Positions 34,900 to 43,523 of a DNA stretch of 50,958 bases are shown one piece after another. A model generated the notes under the pieces. It was not told the origin of the DNA, searched no databases, and saw only the letters and a program-made list of their open reading frames with translations. The DNA comes from an uncultured Xylophilus sp. GTDB lineage: Bacteria > Pseudomonadota > Gammaproteobacteria > Burkholderiales > Burkholderiaceae_C. The translations under genes were made by a program, and so were the position numbers. How positions within the stretch are numbered: the first letter of the stretch is position 1; each line of letters opens with the position of its first letter. The DNA lies in NCBI GenBank assembly GCA_913776965.1, contig CAJYQL010000047.1, positions 1 to 50,958 of the forward strand. The letters are read 5' to 3'.

Positions 34900-35883
34900 A
34901 TGCAACGACGCACCCTGCTGCAGGCCGCCCCGGCCCTGCTGCTGCCCTCTTCCCTGGCCGCGCTGCCCAGCGCGGCGCACGCCCAGGGCTATCCGGAGAA
35001 GCTGATCCGCTACATCGTGCCGGTGGCGGCCGGCGGCGGCAGCGACCTGGTCGGCCGCACCGTGACCGAGCGCTGGGGCAAGGCGCTCGGCCAGTCCTTC
35101 GTGGTGGACAACCAGGGCGGCGGCGGCGGCGTGATCGCCTGCCAGGCCACCGCGCGCGCCGCGCCCGACGGCTACACGCTGATGCAGGGCTACGTGGCGA
35201 CGCACGGCACCAGCCCGGCCACCCGCAAGGTGCCCTATGACCCGGTGAAGGACTTCACGCCCATCGGCATGATCGGCGCGACGCCCAACGTGCTGGTGAT
35301 CGACCCCAAGCTGCCGGTGAAGGATTTCAAGGACTTCGTCGCCTACCTGAAGGCGAACCAGGGCAAGGTCAGCTATGGCTCGGCCGGCGCGGGCTCCCTC
35401 ACCCACCTGACGATGGAGCTGATGGCGCAGCAGCTCGGCACGCCGATGGTCCATGTGCCGTACCGCGGCGTGGCCCCGGCGCTGACCGACGCGATGGGCG
35501 GCCAGACCCAGGCGGTGTTCCCCGGCCTCGCGGCGGCGCTGCAGCACATCCGCGGCGGCCGGGTACGAGCGCTGGCCGTGACTGGCAGCCGCCGGGCGCC
35601 GCAGCTGCCCGACGTGCCGACGCTCGACGAGCTGGGCCTGAAGAATTTCGATGCGGTGCAGTGGTACGGCGTGGTCGGCCCCGCCGGCATGCCGCCTGCG
35701 GTCGTCGCCAAACTCAACGAGACGCTCAACACGGTGCTGCGGGCACCCGACATGCGCGAGAAGCTCGGCGGCGAGGCCGTGGAGCCGATGCCGATGTCGG
35801 CCGCCGACTTCGGCGCCTACCTGCGCAAGGACCTGGCGCGCTGGACGGCGCTGGCCAAGGCCCAAAATATTAGTCTGGATTAA
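34900..35883 (+). CDS. Bug-family (TctC-like) periplasmic solute receptor
   Basis: A 327-residue receptor. The signal peptide (MQRRTLLQAAPALLLPSSLA) ends near AHAQG at about 28. The mature protein shows IVPVAAGGGSDLVGRTV, VVDNQGGGGGVIACQ and PYRGVAPALTDAMGGQT. A strong AAGGAG lies eight bases upstream. It is a second orphan carboxylate receptor with no membrane subunits nearby, clearly diverged from the one at 1923. It probably imports the substrate of the MmgE/PrpD and D-2-hydroxyacid dehydrogenase pair encoded after it. Confidence 0.92.
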   Translation: MQRRTLLQAAPALLLPSSLAALPSAAHAQGYPEKLIRYIVPVAAGGGSDLVGRTVTERWGKALGQSFVVDNQGGGGGVIACQATARAAPDGYTLMQGYVATHGTSPATRKVPYDPVKDFTPIGMIGATPNVLVIDPKLPVKDFKDFVAYLKANQGKVSYGSAGAGSLTHLTMELMAQQLGTPMVHVPYRGVAPALTDAMGGQTQAVFPGLAAALQHIRGGRVRALAVTGSRRAPQLPDVPTLDELGLKNFDAVQWYGVVGPAGMPPAVVAKLNETLNTVLRAPDMREKLGGEAVEPMPMSAADFGAYLRKDLARWTALAKAQNISLD

Positions 35884-35913
35884 CCCCCCAGCCTGCGCGC
35901 TGCGCGCTCCGGC

Positions 35914-35976
35914 TTCCCCCCTTCGCTGCGCAAGGGGGGCGGCGCCGGTGGACCGGCAGAGCCGGATCCACGGCGC
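35914..35976. repeat. Double-hairpin intergenic repeat
   Basis: Two back-to-back hairpins fill the gap after the Bug receptor. The first pairs CCCCCCTT (35916-35923) with AAGGGGGG (35932-35939). The second pairs GGCGCCGGTGGACCGGC with GCCGGATCCACGGCGCC (35941-35976) around a three-base loop, with a few mismatches. Without T-runs, they are probably transcript-end or mRNA-stabilising elements. Similar sequences are, from memory, dispersed in Comamonadaceae genomes. Confidence 0.6.
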
Positions 35977-36051
35977 CCCCTTGACGACCGACTGAAGCGT
36001 ACGGTTGTCGATCGCGCCCTCTTGTTCCTTTCCCTCACCTCACCTATTCCT

Positions 36052-37425
36052 ATGGCACGCAATACCCAGGTCACCGCCGACCACAACGCTCCGCCCGTCA
36101 CCCGCATCCTGGCCGAATACGTCGCGAACCATCCGTCCCGCGGCTGGATCGATGCGGTGGACCGCGTGGCGCACCGCACCTTCCTGAACTGGCTGGGCTG
36201 CGCCGTCGGCGCCGCGCACCACGAGGCGGCCGACGCCGCGCTCGCAGCCGTGAACGTGCTGCAGCCGGCACCGCAGGCGACCGTCGCCGGCCGCGCCGAA
36301 AAGGTCGACATCGCCAGCGCGGCGCTGGTCAACGGCATCACCTCGCACACCTTCGATTTCGACGACACGCACCTGAAAACCATCATCCACCCGGCCGGAC
36401 CGGTCGCCTCGGCGCTGCTGGCGCTGGCCGAGCTGAAGGGCTGCAGCGGCCGCCAGGTGATCGACGCGCTGGTGCTCGGCATCGACGTGGCCTGCCGCAT
36501 GGGCAATACGCTCTATCCGGACCACTACGACCGCGGCTGGCACATCACCGGCACCACCGGCATGCTGGGCGCGGCGGCCGGCTGCGCGCGGCTGCTGGGG
36601 CTGGACGCGGACAAGACGCAGATGGCGCTGGGCATCGCGGCGTCGCAGCCGGTCGGCCTGCGCGAGCAGTTCGGCACCATGACCAAGCCGTTCCACCCGG
36701 GGGCGGCGGCGCGCGCCGGCCTGATGTCGGCGCTGCTCGCCGAGCAAGGCTTCACCGCCAGCCCGCGTGCGCTGGAGGCACCGCGCGGCTTCGCGCAGGT
36801 GGTGTCCACCAAGACCGCCTGGCACGAGATCACCGACGAGCTGGGCGAGCGCTTCGAGATCTCTTTCAACAGCTACAAGCCGTTCGCCTGCGGCATCGTG
36901 ATCCACCCGAGCATCGACGCCTGCGTGCAGCTGCGCGCCCAGGGCGTGCGCGCCGAGGATGTGGAGCGCCTCGAGCTGCGGGTGCATTCGCTGGTGCTGG
37001 AACTCACCGGCAAGAAGGAACCGGCCGACGGCCTGCAAGGCAAGTTCAGCGTCTACCATGGCTGCGCCGCCGGGCTGATTTTCGGCAAGGCGACCGAGGA
37101 CGAATACGCCGACGACATCGTCAACCGCGCCGACATGGTGGCGCTGCGCCGCAAGGTCGTCGCCACGGTGGACGACAGCATCGACGAGGCCAGCGCCGAC
37201 GTGGTCGCGGTGCTGCAGGACGGCCGCCGGGTGCATGTGTTCGTCGAGCATGCGATCGGTTCGCTGCAGCGGCCGATGAGCGACGCCGACCTGGACGCCA
37301 AGTTCCGCGGCATGGCCGACCCGGTGCTGGGCGCCGGCCGCACCGGCGAGCTGATCGCCGCCTGCCGTGCGCTCGGCGACGCGGCCGACGTGCGGGCGCT
37401 GGCGGCGCTGGCGCGGCCGGCATGA
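36052..37425 (+). CDS. MmgE/PrpD family protein
   Basis: A 457-residue protein of the MmgE/PrpD fold, which includes 2-methylcitrate dehydratase, cis-aconitate decarboxylase and iminodisuccinate epimerase. Typical features are FLNWLGCAVGAAHHEAAD near the start, the HTFDFDDTHLKTIIHPAG active-site segment (about residues 100-117), and TKPFHPGAAARAGLMSALLA (about 213-232). A TTG ten codons upstream is possible, but the ATG at 36052 is preferred. It overlaps the next gene by four bases. The reaction cannot be assigned from sequence. Confidence 0.9.
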   Translation: MARNTQVTADHNAPPVTRILAEYVANHPSRGWIDAVDRVAHRTFLNWLGCAVGAAHHEAADAALAAVNVLQPAPQATVAGRAEKVDIASAALVNGITSHTFDFDDTHLKTIIHPAGPVASALLALAELKGCSGRQVIDALVLGIDVACRMGNTLYPDHYDRGWHITGTTGMLGAAAGCARLLGLDADKTQMALGIAASQPVGLREQFGTMTKPFHPGAAARAGLMSALLAEQGFTASPRALEAPRGFAQVVSTKTAWHEITDELGERFEISFNSYKPFACGIVIHPSIDACVQLRAQGVRAEDVERLELRVHSLVLELTGKKEPADGLQGKFSVYHGCAAGLIFGKATEDEYADDIVNRADMVALRRKVVATVDDSIDEASADVVAVLQDGRRVHVFVEHAIGSLQRPMSDADLDAKFRGMADPVLGAGRTGELIAACRALGDAADVRALAALARPA

Positions 37426-38432
37426 GCGCGGCCGATGCCACCCGGCCGGCGCGGCCGCGCATCGTCGTGCTCGACGACTGGGAGCGCGCGCTGCAGCGTC
37501 TGGCCGACTGGTCCGGCATCGCGGCGCGTGCCGACGTCGAAGTGCACCATGCGCCGCTGCACGGCGACGCGCTGCTGCAGGCCCTCGCGCCGGCCGACGC
37601 GGTGGTGCTGCTGCGCGACCGCACGCCGTTCGACGCCACCCTGCTCGCCCGCCTGCCGCGGCTGCGCTACCTGGTGTTCACCGGCACCCGCAACACCCGG
37701 CTCGATCTGGCGGCACTGGAGGCCCGCGGCATTCCGGTGAGCCACACCGGCTGGGGGCCGTCGAAGGACAGCACCTGCGAGATGGCCTGGGCGCTGATCC
37801 TGGCCGCCACGCGGCGGCTGGCGGCGCAGTCGGCCCAGCTGCGCGCCGGCGGCTGGCGCGACCCGGCCGGCGGACCGCTGCCGCCGGTGCTGCGCGGGCA
37901 GCGGCTCGGCCTGATCGGCCTGGGCGAGATCGGCGGGCGGGTCGCCGCCATCGGCCGCGCCTTCGGCATGGAGGTCGCGGCCTGGAGCCCGCGCATGACG
38001 GCCGAGCGTGCCGCGGCGCACGGCGCGGTGTTCGTGCCGCTGGAAGAGCTGCTGGCTACCTCCCGGGTCGTCAGCCTGCACCTGGTGCCAACACCGCAGA
38101 CACGCCACTTGCTGAACGCCGAACGGCTGGCGCTGATGGCGCCCGGCAGCGTGCTGGTGAACACCTCGCGCGCCGCGCTGGTGGATCCCACTGCCCTGGC
38201 CGACGCCCTGCGCGCCGGCCGCCCGGGCCAGGCCGCGCTCGACGTGTTCGACGCGGAACCGCTGCCGGCCGACGATCCGCTGCGCGACGCGCCGAACCTG
38301 CTGCTGACGCCGCACACCGGCTTCGTCGCGGAACCGGTGTTCCAGCGTTTCGCGGACGACGTGGTGGAGTGCCTGGGGGCGTGGCTCGACGGGGTGGCGC
38401 TGCCGCGGCGGGTCGCTGCCGTGGCGCCATGA
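37422..38432 (+). CDS. D-2-hydroxyacid dehydrogenase (NAD-dependent)
   Basis: A 336-residue member of the D-isomer-specific 2-hydroxyacid dehydrogenase family. The Rossmann motif is GLIGLGEIGGRVAAIG (about residues 165-180). The catalytic Arg is in NTSRAALVD, the Glu in DVFDAEPL, and the His in LLTPHTGF. It is translationally coupled to the MmgE/PrpD gene (ATGA overlap) and ends the operon. The pairing suggests that the MmgE/PrpD product, or its precursor, is a 2-hydroxy- or 2-oxoacid; the substrate is unknown. Confidence 0.92.
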   Translation: MSAADATRPARPRIVVLDDWERALQRLADWSGIAARADVEVHHAPLHGDALLQALAPADAVVLLRDRTPFDATLLARLPRLRYLVFTGTRNTRLDLAALEARGIPVSHTGWGPSKDSTCEMAWALILAATRRLAAQSAQLRAGGWRDPAGGPLPPVLRGQRLGLIGLGEIGGRVAAIGRAFGMEVAAWSPRMTAERAAAHGAVFVPLEELLATSRVVSLHLVPTPQTRHLLNAERLALMAPGSVLVNTSRAALVDPTALADALRAGRPGQAALDVFDAEPLPADDPLRDAPNLLLTPHTGFVAEPVFQRFADDVVECLGAWLDGVALPRRVAAVAP

Positions 38433-38439
38433 CAAAAGC

Positions 38440-38460
38440 GGGCCGCAGCCCGATTTTTTG
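38440..38460. terminator. Intrinsic terminator between convergent genes
   Basis: CGGGC and GCCCG form a stem with a CGCA loop (38440-38453), followed by ATTTTTT on the plus strand and preceded by AAAA, which is TTTT for the minus strand. It can end both the D-2-hydroxyacid dehydrogenase transcript and the convergent CsgG-like gene. Confidence 0.85.
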
Positions 38461-38478
38461 GTGGGAGCCGTGCGGTGC

Positions 38479-39543
38479 TTACTGCTTCGCCAGTTCCGCC
38501 TGCGTGGCCGCGTCCAGCCGTCCGGTCTGCGCGATGCCGCGGTCCTTCTGGAAGGCGCGCAGGCCGGCCGTGGTGCGGCCGCCGGCGGCGCCGTCGGGCG
38601 TGCCGACGTTGTAGCCCAGCTGGTTGAGCCTGGCCTGCGCGTCGCGCATCGACATGCCGGCCGCGCCGCGGGCGCCGGGGGCGAAGGTCTGCGACGGGGC
38701 AGCCGCGCCGTCCACGCCCAGACGGCCGCCGCCGCCCAGACCCTGGCCCTGCACCGACTGCGCCTTGTAGTTGCGCAGCGCGCGGACCATCTGGTTGAAG
38801 GCGTCCATGAAGGCGGCGGCGATCACCTTGCCTTCGGCGGTGTTGGAGTAGCCGCCCAGGCCGCCGCCACCGCTGCCGCCGAACAGGCTGCCCACCGCAC
38901 CGAAGTCGATCTTGGAGGCGCTGCCCTCAGAAGCCGCGACCTGCACGCCCGAGCGGTTGTCGATCAGCGTCAGCATCGTGCTGGCTTCCTTGGTGTTCAG
39001 GCTGCCGGCCAGGCCGGCCAGCAGCGCACCGCGACCGCCGCCGACGATGCCGCCGAGGCCCGCACCCATGCCGCCGGCGTTGTTGTTGCGGAAGATGACT
39101 TCCGGCGACAGGCCGTAGTCCGACGCCACCATCTGGCCGGCGCCCATGTTGCTGCCCTGGCGCATCTCGCCAGACTGCATCAGCGCACGTTCGCGGGTCA
39201 TCGCGCCCATGCCGGCGGCGCTGCGCTCGACGACGACGAAGCAGTTGGACTGCTGGATCAGCAGGCGCAGCAGGTTGGCGGTCGGCGGCAGCCGGTATTC
39301 GTTGCGCAGGATGGTGTACCAGCCGGCCTGCTGGTTCTCGATCAGGGACACCGTGCCGAGCGGCGCCGGGCAGCGTTCGAGCTGGCTGCTGGCCCCGTCG
39401 GTCGCGCCGCCGGCGGCCGCGCCGGTCGCCATCGTCTTGGCGCCCGCGCTGCCCATCTGCATGTCGGTGGTGACGCAGCCGGTGAGGCCGGCGAGCGTCA
39501 GGGCAGCAACGCAGGCGGTGGCGGTGGAACAGAACGATGTCAT
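38479..39543 (-). CDS. CsgG-like lipoprotein with C-terminal peptidoglycan-binding domain
   Basis: A 354-residue exported lipoprotein. The signal peptide ends at a lipobox LTGC with Cys23. The middle resembles the CsgG/HfaB family (SNCFVVVERSAAGMGAM, SGEMRQGSNMGAGQMVASDY and MLTLIDNRSGVQVAASEGSA). It carries Gly-rich stretches around residues 150-240. The C-terminal 60 residues form a PG_binding_1 domain (DAQARLNQLGYNVGTPDG, GLRAFQKDRGI). The combination suggests an outer-membrane or envelope assembly linked to peptidoglycan. The ATG at 39543 was chosen to give the lipoprotein signal. It has no operon partner. Confidence 0.82.
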   Translation of the reverse strand: MTSFCSTATACVAALTLAGLTGCVTTDMQMGSAGAKTMATGAAAGGATDGASSQLERCPAPLGTVSLIENQQAGWYTILRNEYRLPPTANLLRLLIQQSNCFVVVERSAAGMGAMTRERALMQSGEMRQGSNMGAGQMVASDYGLSPEVIFRNNNAGGMGAGLGGIVGGGRGALLAGLAGSLNTKEASTMLTLIDNRSGVQVAASEGSASKIDFGAVGSLFGGSGGGGLGGYSNTAEGKVIAAAFMDAFNQMVRALRNYKAQSVQGQGLGGGGRLGVDGAAAPSQTFAPGARGAAGMSMRDAQARLNQLGYNVGTPDGAAGGRTTAGLRAFQKDRGIAQTGRLDAATQAELAKQ

Positions 39544-39701
39544 GGCGAAACCCCTCGGATATGTTGTGAGAAAACGGTCGTCGGCGTAAGCGAACGAATC
39601 GGCCCGCAGCATAAACGGCGCGTGAGGCGCCAGCAACACAGCCGACCGCCGCCCGTCGCCCCATGCGATCCGTCCGGCGGATGGTCCGGTTTTCGGGGGT
39701 G

Positions 39702-40442
39702 TCAGGGCACGCGGTAGAGCCAGACCGTCCGGCCCGCGGCCACCGGCAGGCGCCGGCCGCCCGGTGCTTCCCGCGCATCGACCGGGAACTCCAGGCTGGC
39801 GAGCCAGCTGCCCGGCTGCATCTCGGCGCGCGCCTTGGCCCAGGCGCGCGACATGCTCTCCGGCCGCTGGAACAGGTAGACCAGCGCATGGCCCGACCAG
39901 TCGTCGCGCCACAGGTCGCCCTGCCGCACCCGCGCCCAGGGGCAGCGCAGGGCGCAGGCGATGCGCAGCGGCCAACTGCGTTCGGTGCCCTGCAGCCGCG
40001 CCTGCGGATAGGCGCTGCGCAGCGCGATCAGCCCGTCGCCCAGGCCGCAGCCGGCGTCGAGCACCGACGCACCGGGCGGCAGCGGCGCCGCACGGGTCAG
40101 GCCGGCCAGCGCGCCGGCCGGGGTCGGGAAAATCGGCGCATCGCGCCACGCATGCACCGGGTAGACCAGGAGCAGCAGCCCGAGCGGCAGCAGCCAGGTC
40201 CAGGCGGCGAACTGCGCCGCGCCCGACAGCGCCAGCGACAGCGGAAATCCCGCCGCGACCAGGATGCGCCGCCACCAGCGCCCGGTCGCGAGGCTGCCCG
40301 CCACGCCCGCCAGCGTGCCGAGCGCCAGGGCCACCCAGGCCGGCAGCCCGAGCCGTTGGCCGAAGACGAACAGCGTCCAGCCCGCGCCCCAGGCCAGCAG
40401 GGCCGGCAGGGGCCAGGGCAGGAGCCGTGCGGCGCGGGACAT
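39702..40442 (-). CDS. Membrane-anchored class I SAM-dependent methyltransferase
   Basis: A 246-residue protein. Three hydrophobic segments lie in the first 100 residues (LLPWPLPALLAWGAGWTLFV; VALALGTLAGVAGSLA; WTWLLPLGLLLLVYPV). They are followed by a Rossmann-type methyltransferase domain with the SAM motif VLDAGCGLGDGLIAL (near residues 130-144). Its start is 15 bases after the parB stop, so it may be cotranscribed with parB. It is otherwise unrelated to partitioning. Substrate unknown. Confidence 0.8.
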   Translation of the reverse strand: MSRAARLLPWPLPALLAWGAGWTLFVFGQRLGLPAWVALALGTLAGVAGSLATGRWWRRILVAAGFPLSLALSGAAQFAAWTWLLPLGLLLLVYPVHAWRDAPIFPTPAGALAGLTRAAPLPPGASVLDAGCGLGDGLIALRSAYPQARLQGTERSWPLRIACALRCPWARVRQGDLWRDDWSGHALVYLFQRPESMSRAWAKARAEMQPGSWLASLEFPVDAREAPGGRRLPVAAGRTVWLYRVP

Positions 40443-40456
40443 CGCCGGCGGTGCTG

Positions 40457-41410
40457 TCAGCCCGCGGCGCCGGCTGCCCGGCGCAGCCGCTCGATCAGGC
40501 CGTTCAGCTCGTCGAGCGAGCCGAACTGGATCGCGAGCTCGCCCTGCTCTTCCAGGCGGCCGTGGCGCTTCACCCGCTTCTTGATGCGCACCTCGACCTG
40601 GGCGGTCAGGAGGTCGGAGAGTTCGTCTTCCACCCGCTGCAGGTCGCGCGATTTCTCGGTGCGGGCCGCGGACGGCTTCTGCGCCTGCAGGCTGAATTCG
40701 GCGCCGATCTTCTTGGCGAGCGATTCGGCTTCGCGCACCGACAGCTTGCGCGCCGCGATCTGGTGGGCCGCGGTGATCTGCGCCGCGCGGTCCAGCGCCA
40801 GCAGCGCGCGGGCATGGCCCATGTCCAGGTCGCCGGCCATCAGCATGGTCTGCACCGGGTCGGCCAGGTTCAGCAGGCGCAGCAGATTGCTGGCGGCGCT
40901 GCGTGAGCGGCCGACCGCCTGTGCCGCCTGCTCGTGGGTCAGGCCAAATTCCTTCACCAGCCGCTGCAGGCCCTGGGCCTCTTCCAGCGGGTTCAGGTCC
41001 TCGCGCTGGATGTTCTCGATCAGCGCCATCGCGGCGGCGGACTCGTTCGGCACGTCGCGTACCAGCACCGGCACCCGGTCGAGGCCGGCGAGCTTGGCCG
41101 CGCGGAAGCGCCGCTCGCCCGCGATGATCTCGTAGCGGGCGGCGCTGCCGTCGGCCGTCGGGCCGTCGAGCCGGCGCACCAGGATCGGCTGCATGATGCC
41201 CTGCGCCTTGATGCTCTCGGCCAGTTCGTACAGTGCGCCCTCGTCCATCCGGGTGCGCGGCTGGTACATGCCCGGCGCCATCTCGGCGAGTGCGAGCGTT
41301 GTGGGCAGGCCGGGATCGGCGGCGGAGTCGGCGGCGGGGGTGTCGCTCGCTTTCGGGCCGAGCAGCGCTTCGAGGCCGCGGCCGAGGCCCTTGGGTTTCT
41401 TGGTGACCAT
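40457..41410 (-). CDS. parB: Chromosome partitioning protein ParB
   Basis: A 317-residue ParB. It starts with KKPKGLGRGLEALLG, contains the CTP-binding boxes (IMQPILVRR and GERRFRAAKLAG), the helix-turn-helix GLTHEQAAQAVGRSRSAASN, and a C-terminal dimerisation region (DELNGLIERLRR). ParB binds parS, loads as a clamp using CTP, and stimulates ParA to segregate the origin. It is third in the parA, hydrolase, parB series. Matching parS palindromes are present in rsmG, mnmG and the Crp-like gene 2-6 kb away. Confidence 0.97.
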   Translation of the reverse strand: MVTKKPKGLGRGLEALLGPKASDTPAADSAADPGLPTTLALAEMAPGMYQPRTRMDEGALYELAESIKAQGIMQPILVRRLDGPTADGSAARYEIIAGERRFRAAKLAGLDRVPVLVRDVPNESAAAMALIENIQREDLNPLEEAQGLQRLVKEFGLTHEQAAQAVGRSRSAASNLLRLLNLADPVQTMLMAGDLDMGHARALLALDRAAQITAAHQIAARKLSVREAESLAKKIGAEFSLQAQKPSAARTEKSRDLQRVEDELSDLLTAQVEVRIKKRVKRHGRLEEQGELAIQFGSLDELNGLIERLRRAAGAAG

Positions 41411-41436
41411 GCGGAAAGAGGAAGAGGAAAGGAATC

Positions 41437-42027
41437 TCAGGAAGCGGAGGATGCGCCAGCGGCCGTGCGGGCCAGCAGTGCCTGCAGCAGCGTATGGCCG
41501 GCGGGCCAGTCGCCCAGGCCGGCATCGGCGTTCAGGTGGCCCTGCGGGCCGGTGACGGCGACCGGCGCACCCCACGCCGCGGCGAGCGCCCGGACGCGCG
41601 CTTCCGATCCGTACGGATCGTCGCTGCTGGCGACCACCTGCGCCGCAAACGGCAGCGGCTGCAGCGGCGTGCGGGCCCAGCCGGGCAATTGCGCCTGCAG
41701 ATCGGGCCGCGCGATATCGGGCGGCGCGACCAGCAGCGCGGCCTGCACCCGACCGGGCACCGCCGCATGGCGCGAATGGGCCGCCCAGGCCGCGACCAGC
41801 CAGCAGCCCAGGCTGTGCGCCACCAGCACGACCGGGCCGGGCGTGTCGGCGACGACGGTGTCGAGCTGTGCGCACCAGTCGCCGCGCAGGGGGCGGGCCC
41901 AGTCGTGCTGCTCCACCCGGCGGTAGCCGTACAGCGCTTCCCAGCGGGTCTGCCAGTGGTCGGGTCCGCTGCCGTGCCAGCCGGGCAGCGTCAGCACCGT
42001 CGGCGGATCGTCTGCTATGAAATGCAT
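41437..42027 (-). CDS. RBBP9/YdeN-type alpha/beta hydrolase
   Basis: A 196-residue serine hydrolase. The nucleophile is Ser72 in AHSLGC, the acid is likely in ASSDDPYGS, and the histidine is in GHLNADAGLGDWPAG. The N-terminus TLPGWHGSGPDHWQTRWE is the family hallmark. It lies between parA and parB, an arrangement common in this group of bacteria. The ATG at 42027 sits inside a copy of the dispersed repeat, GCTATGAAATGCATAGC, so the repeat supplies its start codon. Its substrate is unknown. Confidence 0.9.
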   Translation of the reverse strand: MHFIADDPPTVLTLPGWHGSGPDHWQTRWEALYGYRRVEQHDWARPLRGDWCAQLDTVVADTPGPVVLVAHSLGCWLVAAWAAHSRHAAVPGRVQAALLVAPPDIARPDLQAQLPGWARTPLQPLPFAAQVVASSDDPYGSEARVRALAAAWGAPVAVTGPQGHLNADAGLGDWPAGHTLLQALLARTAAGASSAS

Positions 42028-42055
42028 AGCTGGATACGCGCTACCCGCCTGCGCG
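42014..42055 (+). repeat. Dispersed repeat copy overlapping the hydrolase start
   Basis: GCTATGAAATGCATAGC followed by TGGATACGCGCTACCCGCC and TGCGCG. On the minus strand the CAT inside it is the start codon of the hydrolase, so the repeat has become part of a gene's 5' end. Confidence 0.6.
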
Positions 42056-42856
42056 AACGGCCTGCGGGGCTTTGGATTTCTGCAGGCGCGCCACCATCTC
42101 GCCGGCAAAGGCGACGAACGCCTGCGCGCCCTTGGACGACGGGTCGAACACCACGCCCGGCAGGCCGTAGCTGGGTGCCTCGGCCAGCCGCACGTTGCGC
42201 GGGATCACGCTGTCGAACACCTTGTCGCCGAAGTGTTCTTTCAGCTGCTCGCTCACCTGCTGCTGCAGCGTGATGCGCGGATCGAACATCACCCGCAGCA
42301 GGCCGATGATCTGCAGGTCGCGGTTCAGGTTGGCGTGGACCTGCTTGATCGTGTTGACCAGGTCGGTCAGGCCTTCGAGCGCGAAGTACTCGCACTGCAT
42401 CGGCACGATCACGCCGTGGGCCGAGCACAGGCCGTTGAGCGTCAGCATCGACAGCGACGGCGGGCAGTCGATCAGCACGAAGTCGTAGTCGGCATCGACC
42501 GCCGCGAGCGCCTGCTTGAGGCGCTTCTCGCGCTGCTCCAGCGCCACCAGTTCGACCTCGGCGCCCGCCAGTTCGCGGTTGGCGCCGAGCACGTCGTAGG
42601 CGCAGCCGGCCTCGGTCAGGCGCTCGGCCCGGACCCGCGCCTCGGCGACCGGCAGGCCGTCGACCATCACCTCGTAGATGCTGGCCTCCAGCGCCCGCTT
42701 GTCCACGCCCGAGCCCATGGTCGCGTTGCCCTGCGGGTCCAGGTCGACCAGCAGCACCCGCTGGCCGATCTTCGCCAGCCCGGCGGCGAGGTTCACGGTG
42801 GTGGTCGTCTTGCCGACGCCGCCCTTCTGGTTGGCGACACAAAAAATCTGGGCCAT
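42041..42856 (-). CDS. parA: Chromosome partitioning ATPase ParA
   Basis: A 271-residue ParA/Soj. The deviant Walker A KGGVGKTTT is at residues 11-19, with signature Lys11, and DLDPQGNAT and LIDCPPSL are the other ATPase motifs. The ATG at 42856 gives MAQIFCVANQ, the canonical start. ATP-bound ParA coats the nucleoid and pulls ParB-parS complexes. It lies between the LysE-type gene and the hydrolase, in the mnmG-rsmG-parA-parB order usual near the origin. Confidence 0.97.
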   Translation of the reverse strand: MAQIFCVANQKGGVGKTTTTVNLAAGLAKIGQRVLLVDLDPQGNATMGSGVDKRALEASIYEVMVDGLPVAEARVRAERLTEAGCAYDVLGANRELAGAEVELVALEQREKRLKQALAAVDADYDFVLIDCPPSLSMLTLNGLCSAHGVIVPMQCEYFALEGLTDLVNTIKQVHANLNRDLQIIGLLRVMFDPRITLQQQVSEQLKEHFGDKVFDSVIPRNVRLAEAPSYGLPGVVFDPSSKGAQAFVAFAGEMVARLQKSKAPQAVRAGG

Positions 42857-42863
42857 GGAAGCC

Positions 42864-43481
42864 TTATCGGGAAATCGCGAGACGCAGGCCGAAGCCGATG
42901 AGGAAGACACCCGCCAGCCGCTCCAGCGCGCGGGCGACGCCCCGGTGCGCGCGCACCCGGTCGGTCACCGCCCGGGCCAGCGCCACCAGGCCGAGACCGT
43001 AGGCGAGCGTGATCGCGGCGATGGTGAGCGCCATGGCCGCGAAGGTGGCCAAGCCGCGGTGGGTCGCCGGATCGACGAACAGCGGGAAGAAGGCCATGTA
43101 GAACACGATGGCCTTCGGGTTGAGCAGGGTGATCAGGAACGCCTGGCGGGCATAGTGCCGCGGGGCGATGCGGACGGGGCTGGCGTCCTGCCCGTCGCGG
43201 GCCAGCAGCAGCCGCAGGCCGATCCACGCGAGGTAGACGGCGCCGGCGTACTGCACCGCAGCGAATACGGTCGGATAGGTGGCCAGCAGTGCCGATACGC
43301 CGCCGACCGCCAGCCACAGCAGCACCTGGTCGCCGGCGATGACGCCGACGGTCGCCGCCGCGCCGGCGCGGAATCCGCCCTTGCCGGTCGAGTTCAGCAG
43401 TGCAAAAGTGCCCGGGCCCGGCAGCATCAGGAAGACCAGCACGGCGGCGCAGAAAGCGCCGTAATCGGAGATGCCGAACAT
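42864..43481 (-). CDS. LysE/RhtB-family amino-acid exporter
   Basis: A 205-residue inner-membrane protein with about six helices. The N-terminal VLVFLMLPGPGTFALLNSTG is the LysE family signature, and NPKAIVFYMAFFPLFVDPA is the second conserved stretch. It stops eight bases before the parA start, so parA translation probably follows from this transcript. Such transporters export amino acids or their derivatives; the cargo is not predictable. Its place between rsmG and parA is typical for the family of organisms. Confidence 0.9.
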   Translation of the reverse strand: MFGISDYGAFCAAVLVFLMLPGPGTFALLNSTGKGGFRAGAAATVGVIAGDQVLLWLAVGGVSALLATYPTVFAAVQYAGAVYLAWIGLRLLLARDGQDASPVRIAPRHYARQAFLITLLNPKAIVFYMAFFPLFVDPATHRGLATFAAMALTIAAITLAYGLGLVALARAVTDRVRAHRGVARALERLAGVFLIGFGLRLAISR

Positions 43482-43523
43482 GAAAGGCAGAAGGCGTGGG
43501 CGGAGGCGGAACGGGCGGTGAGT

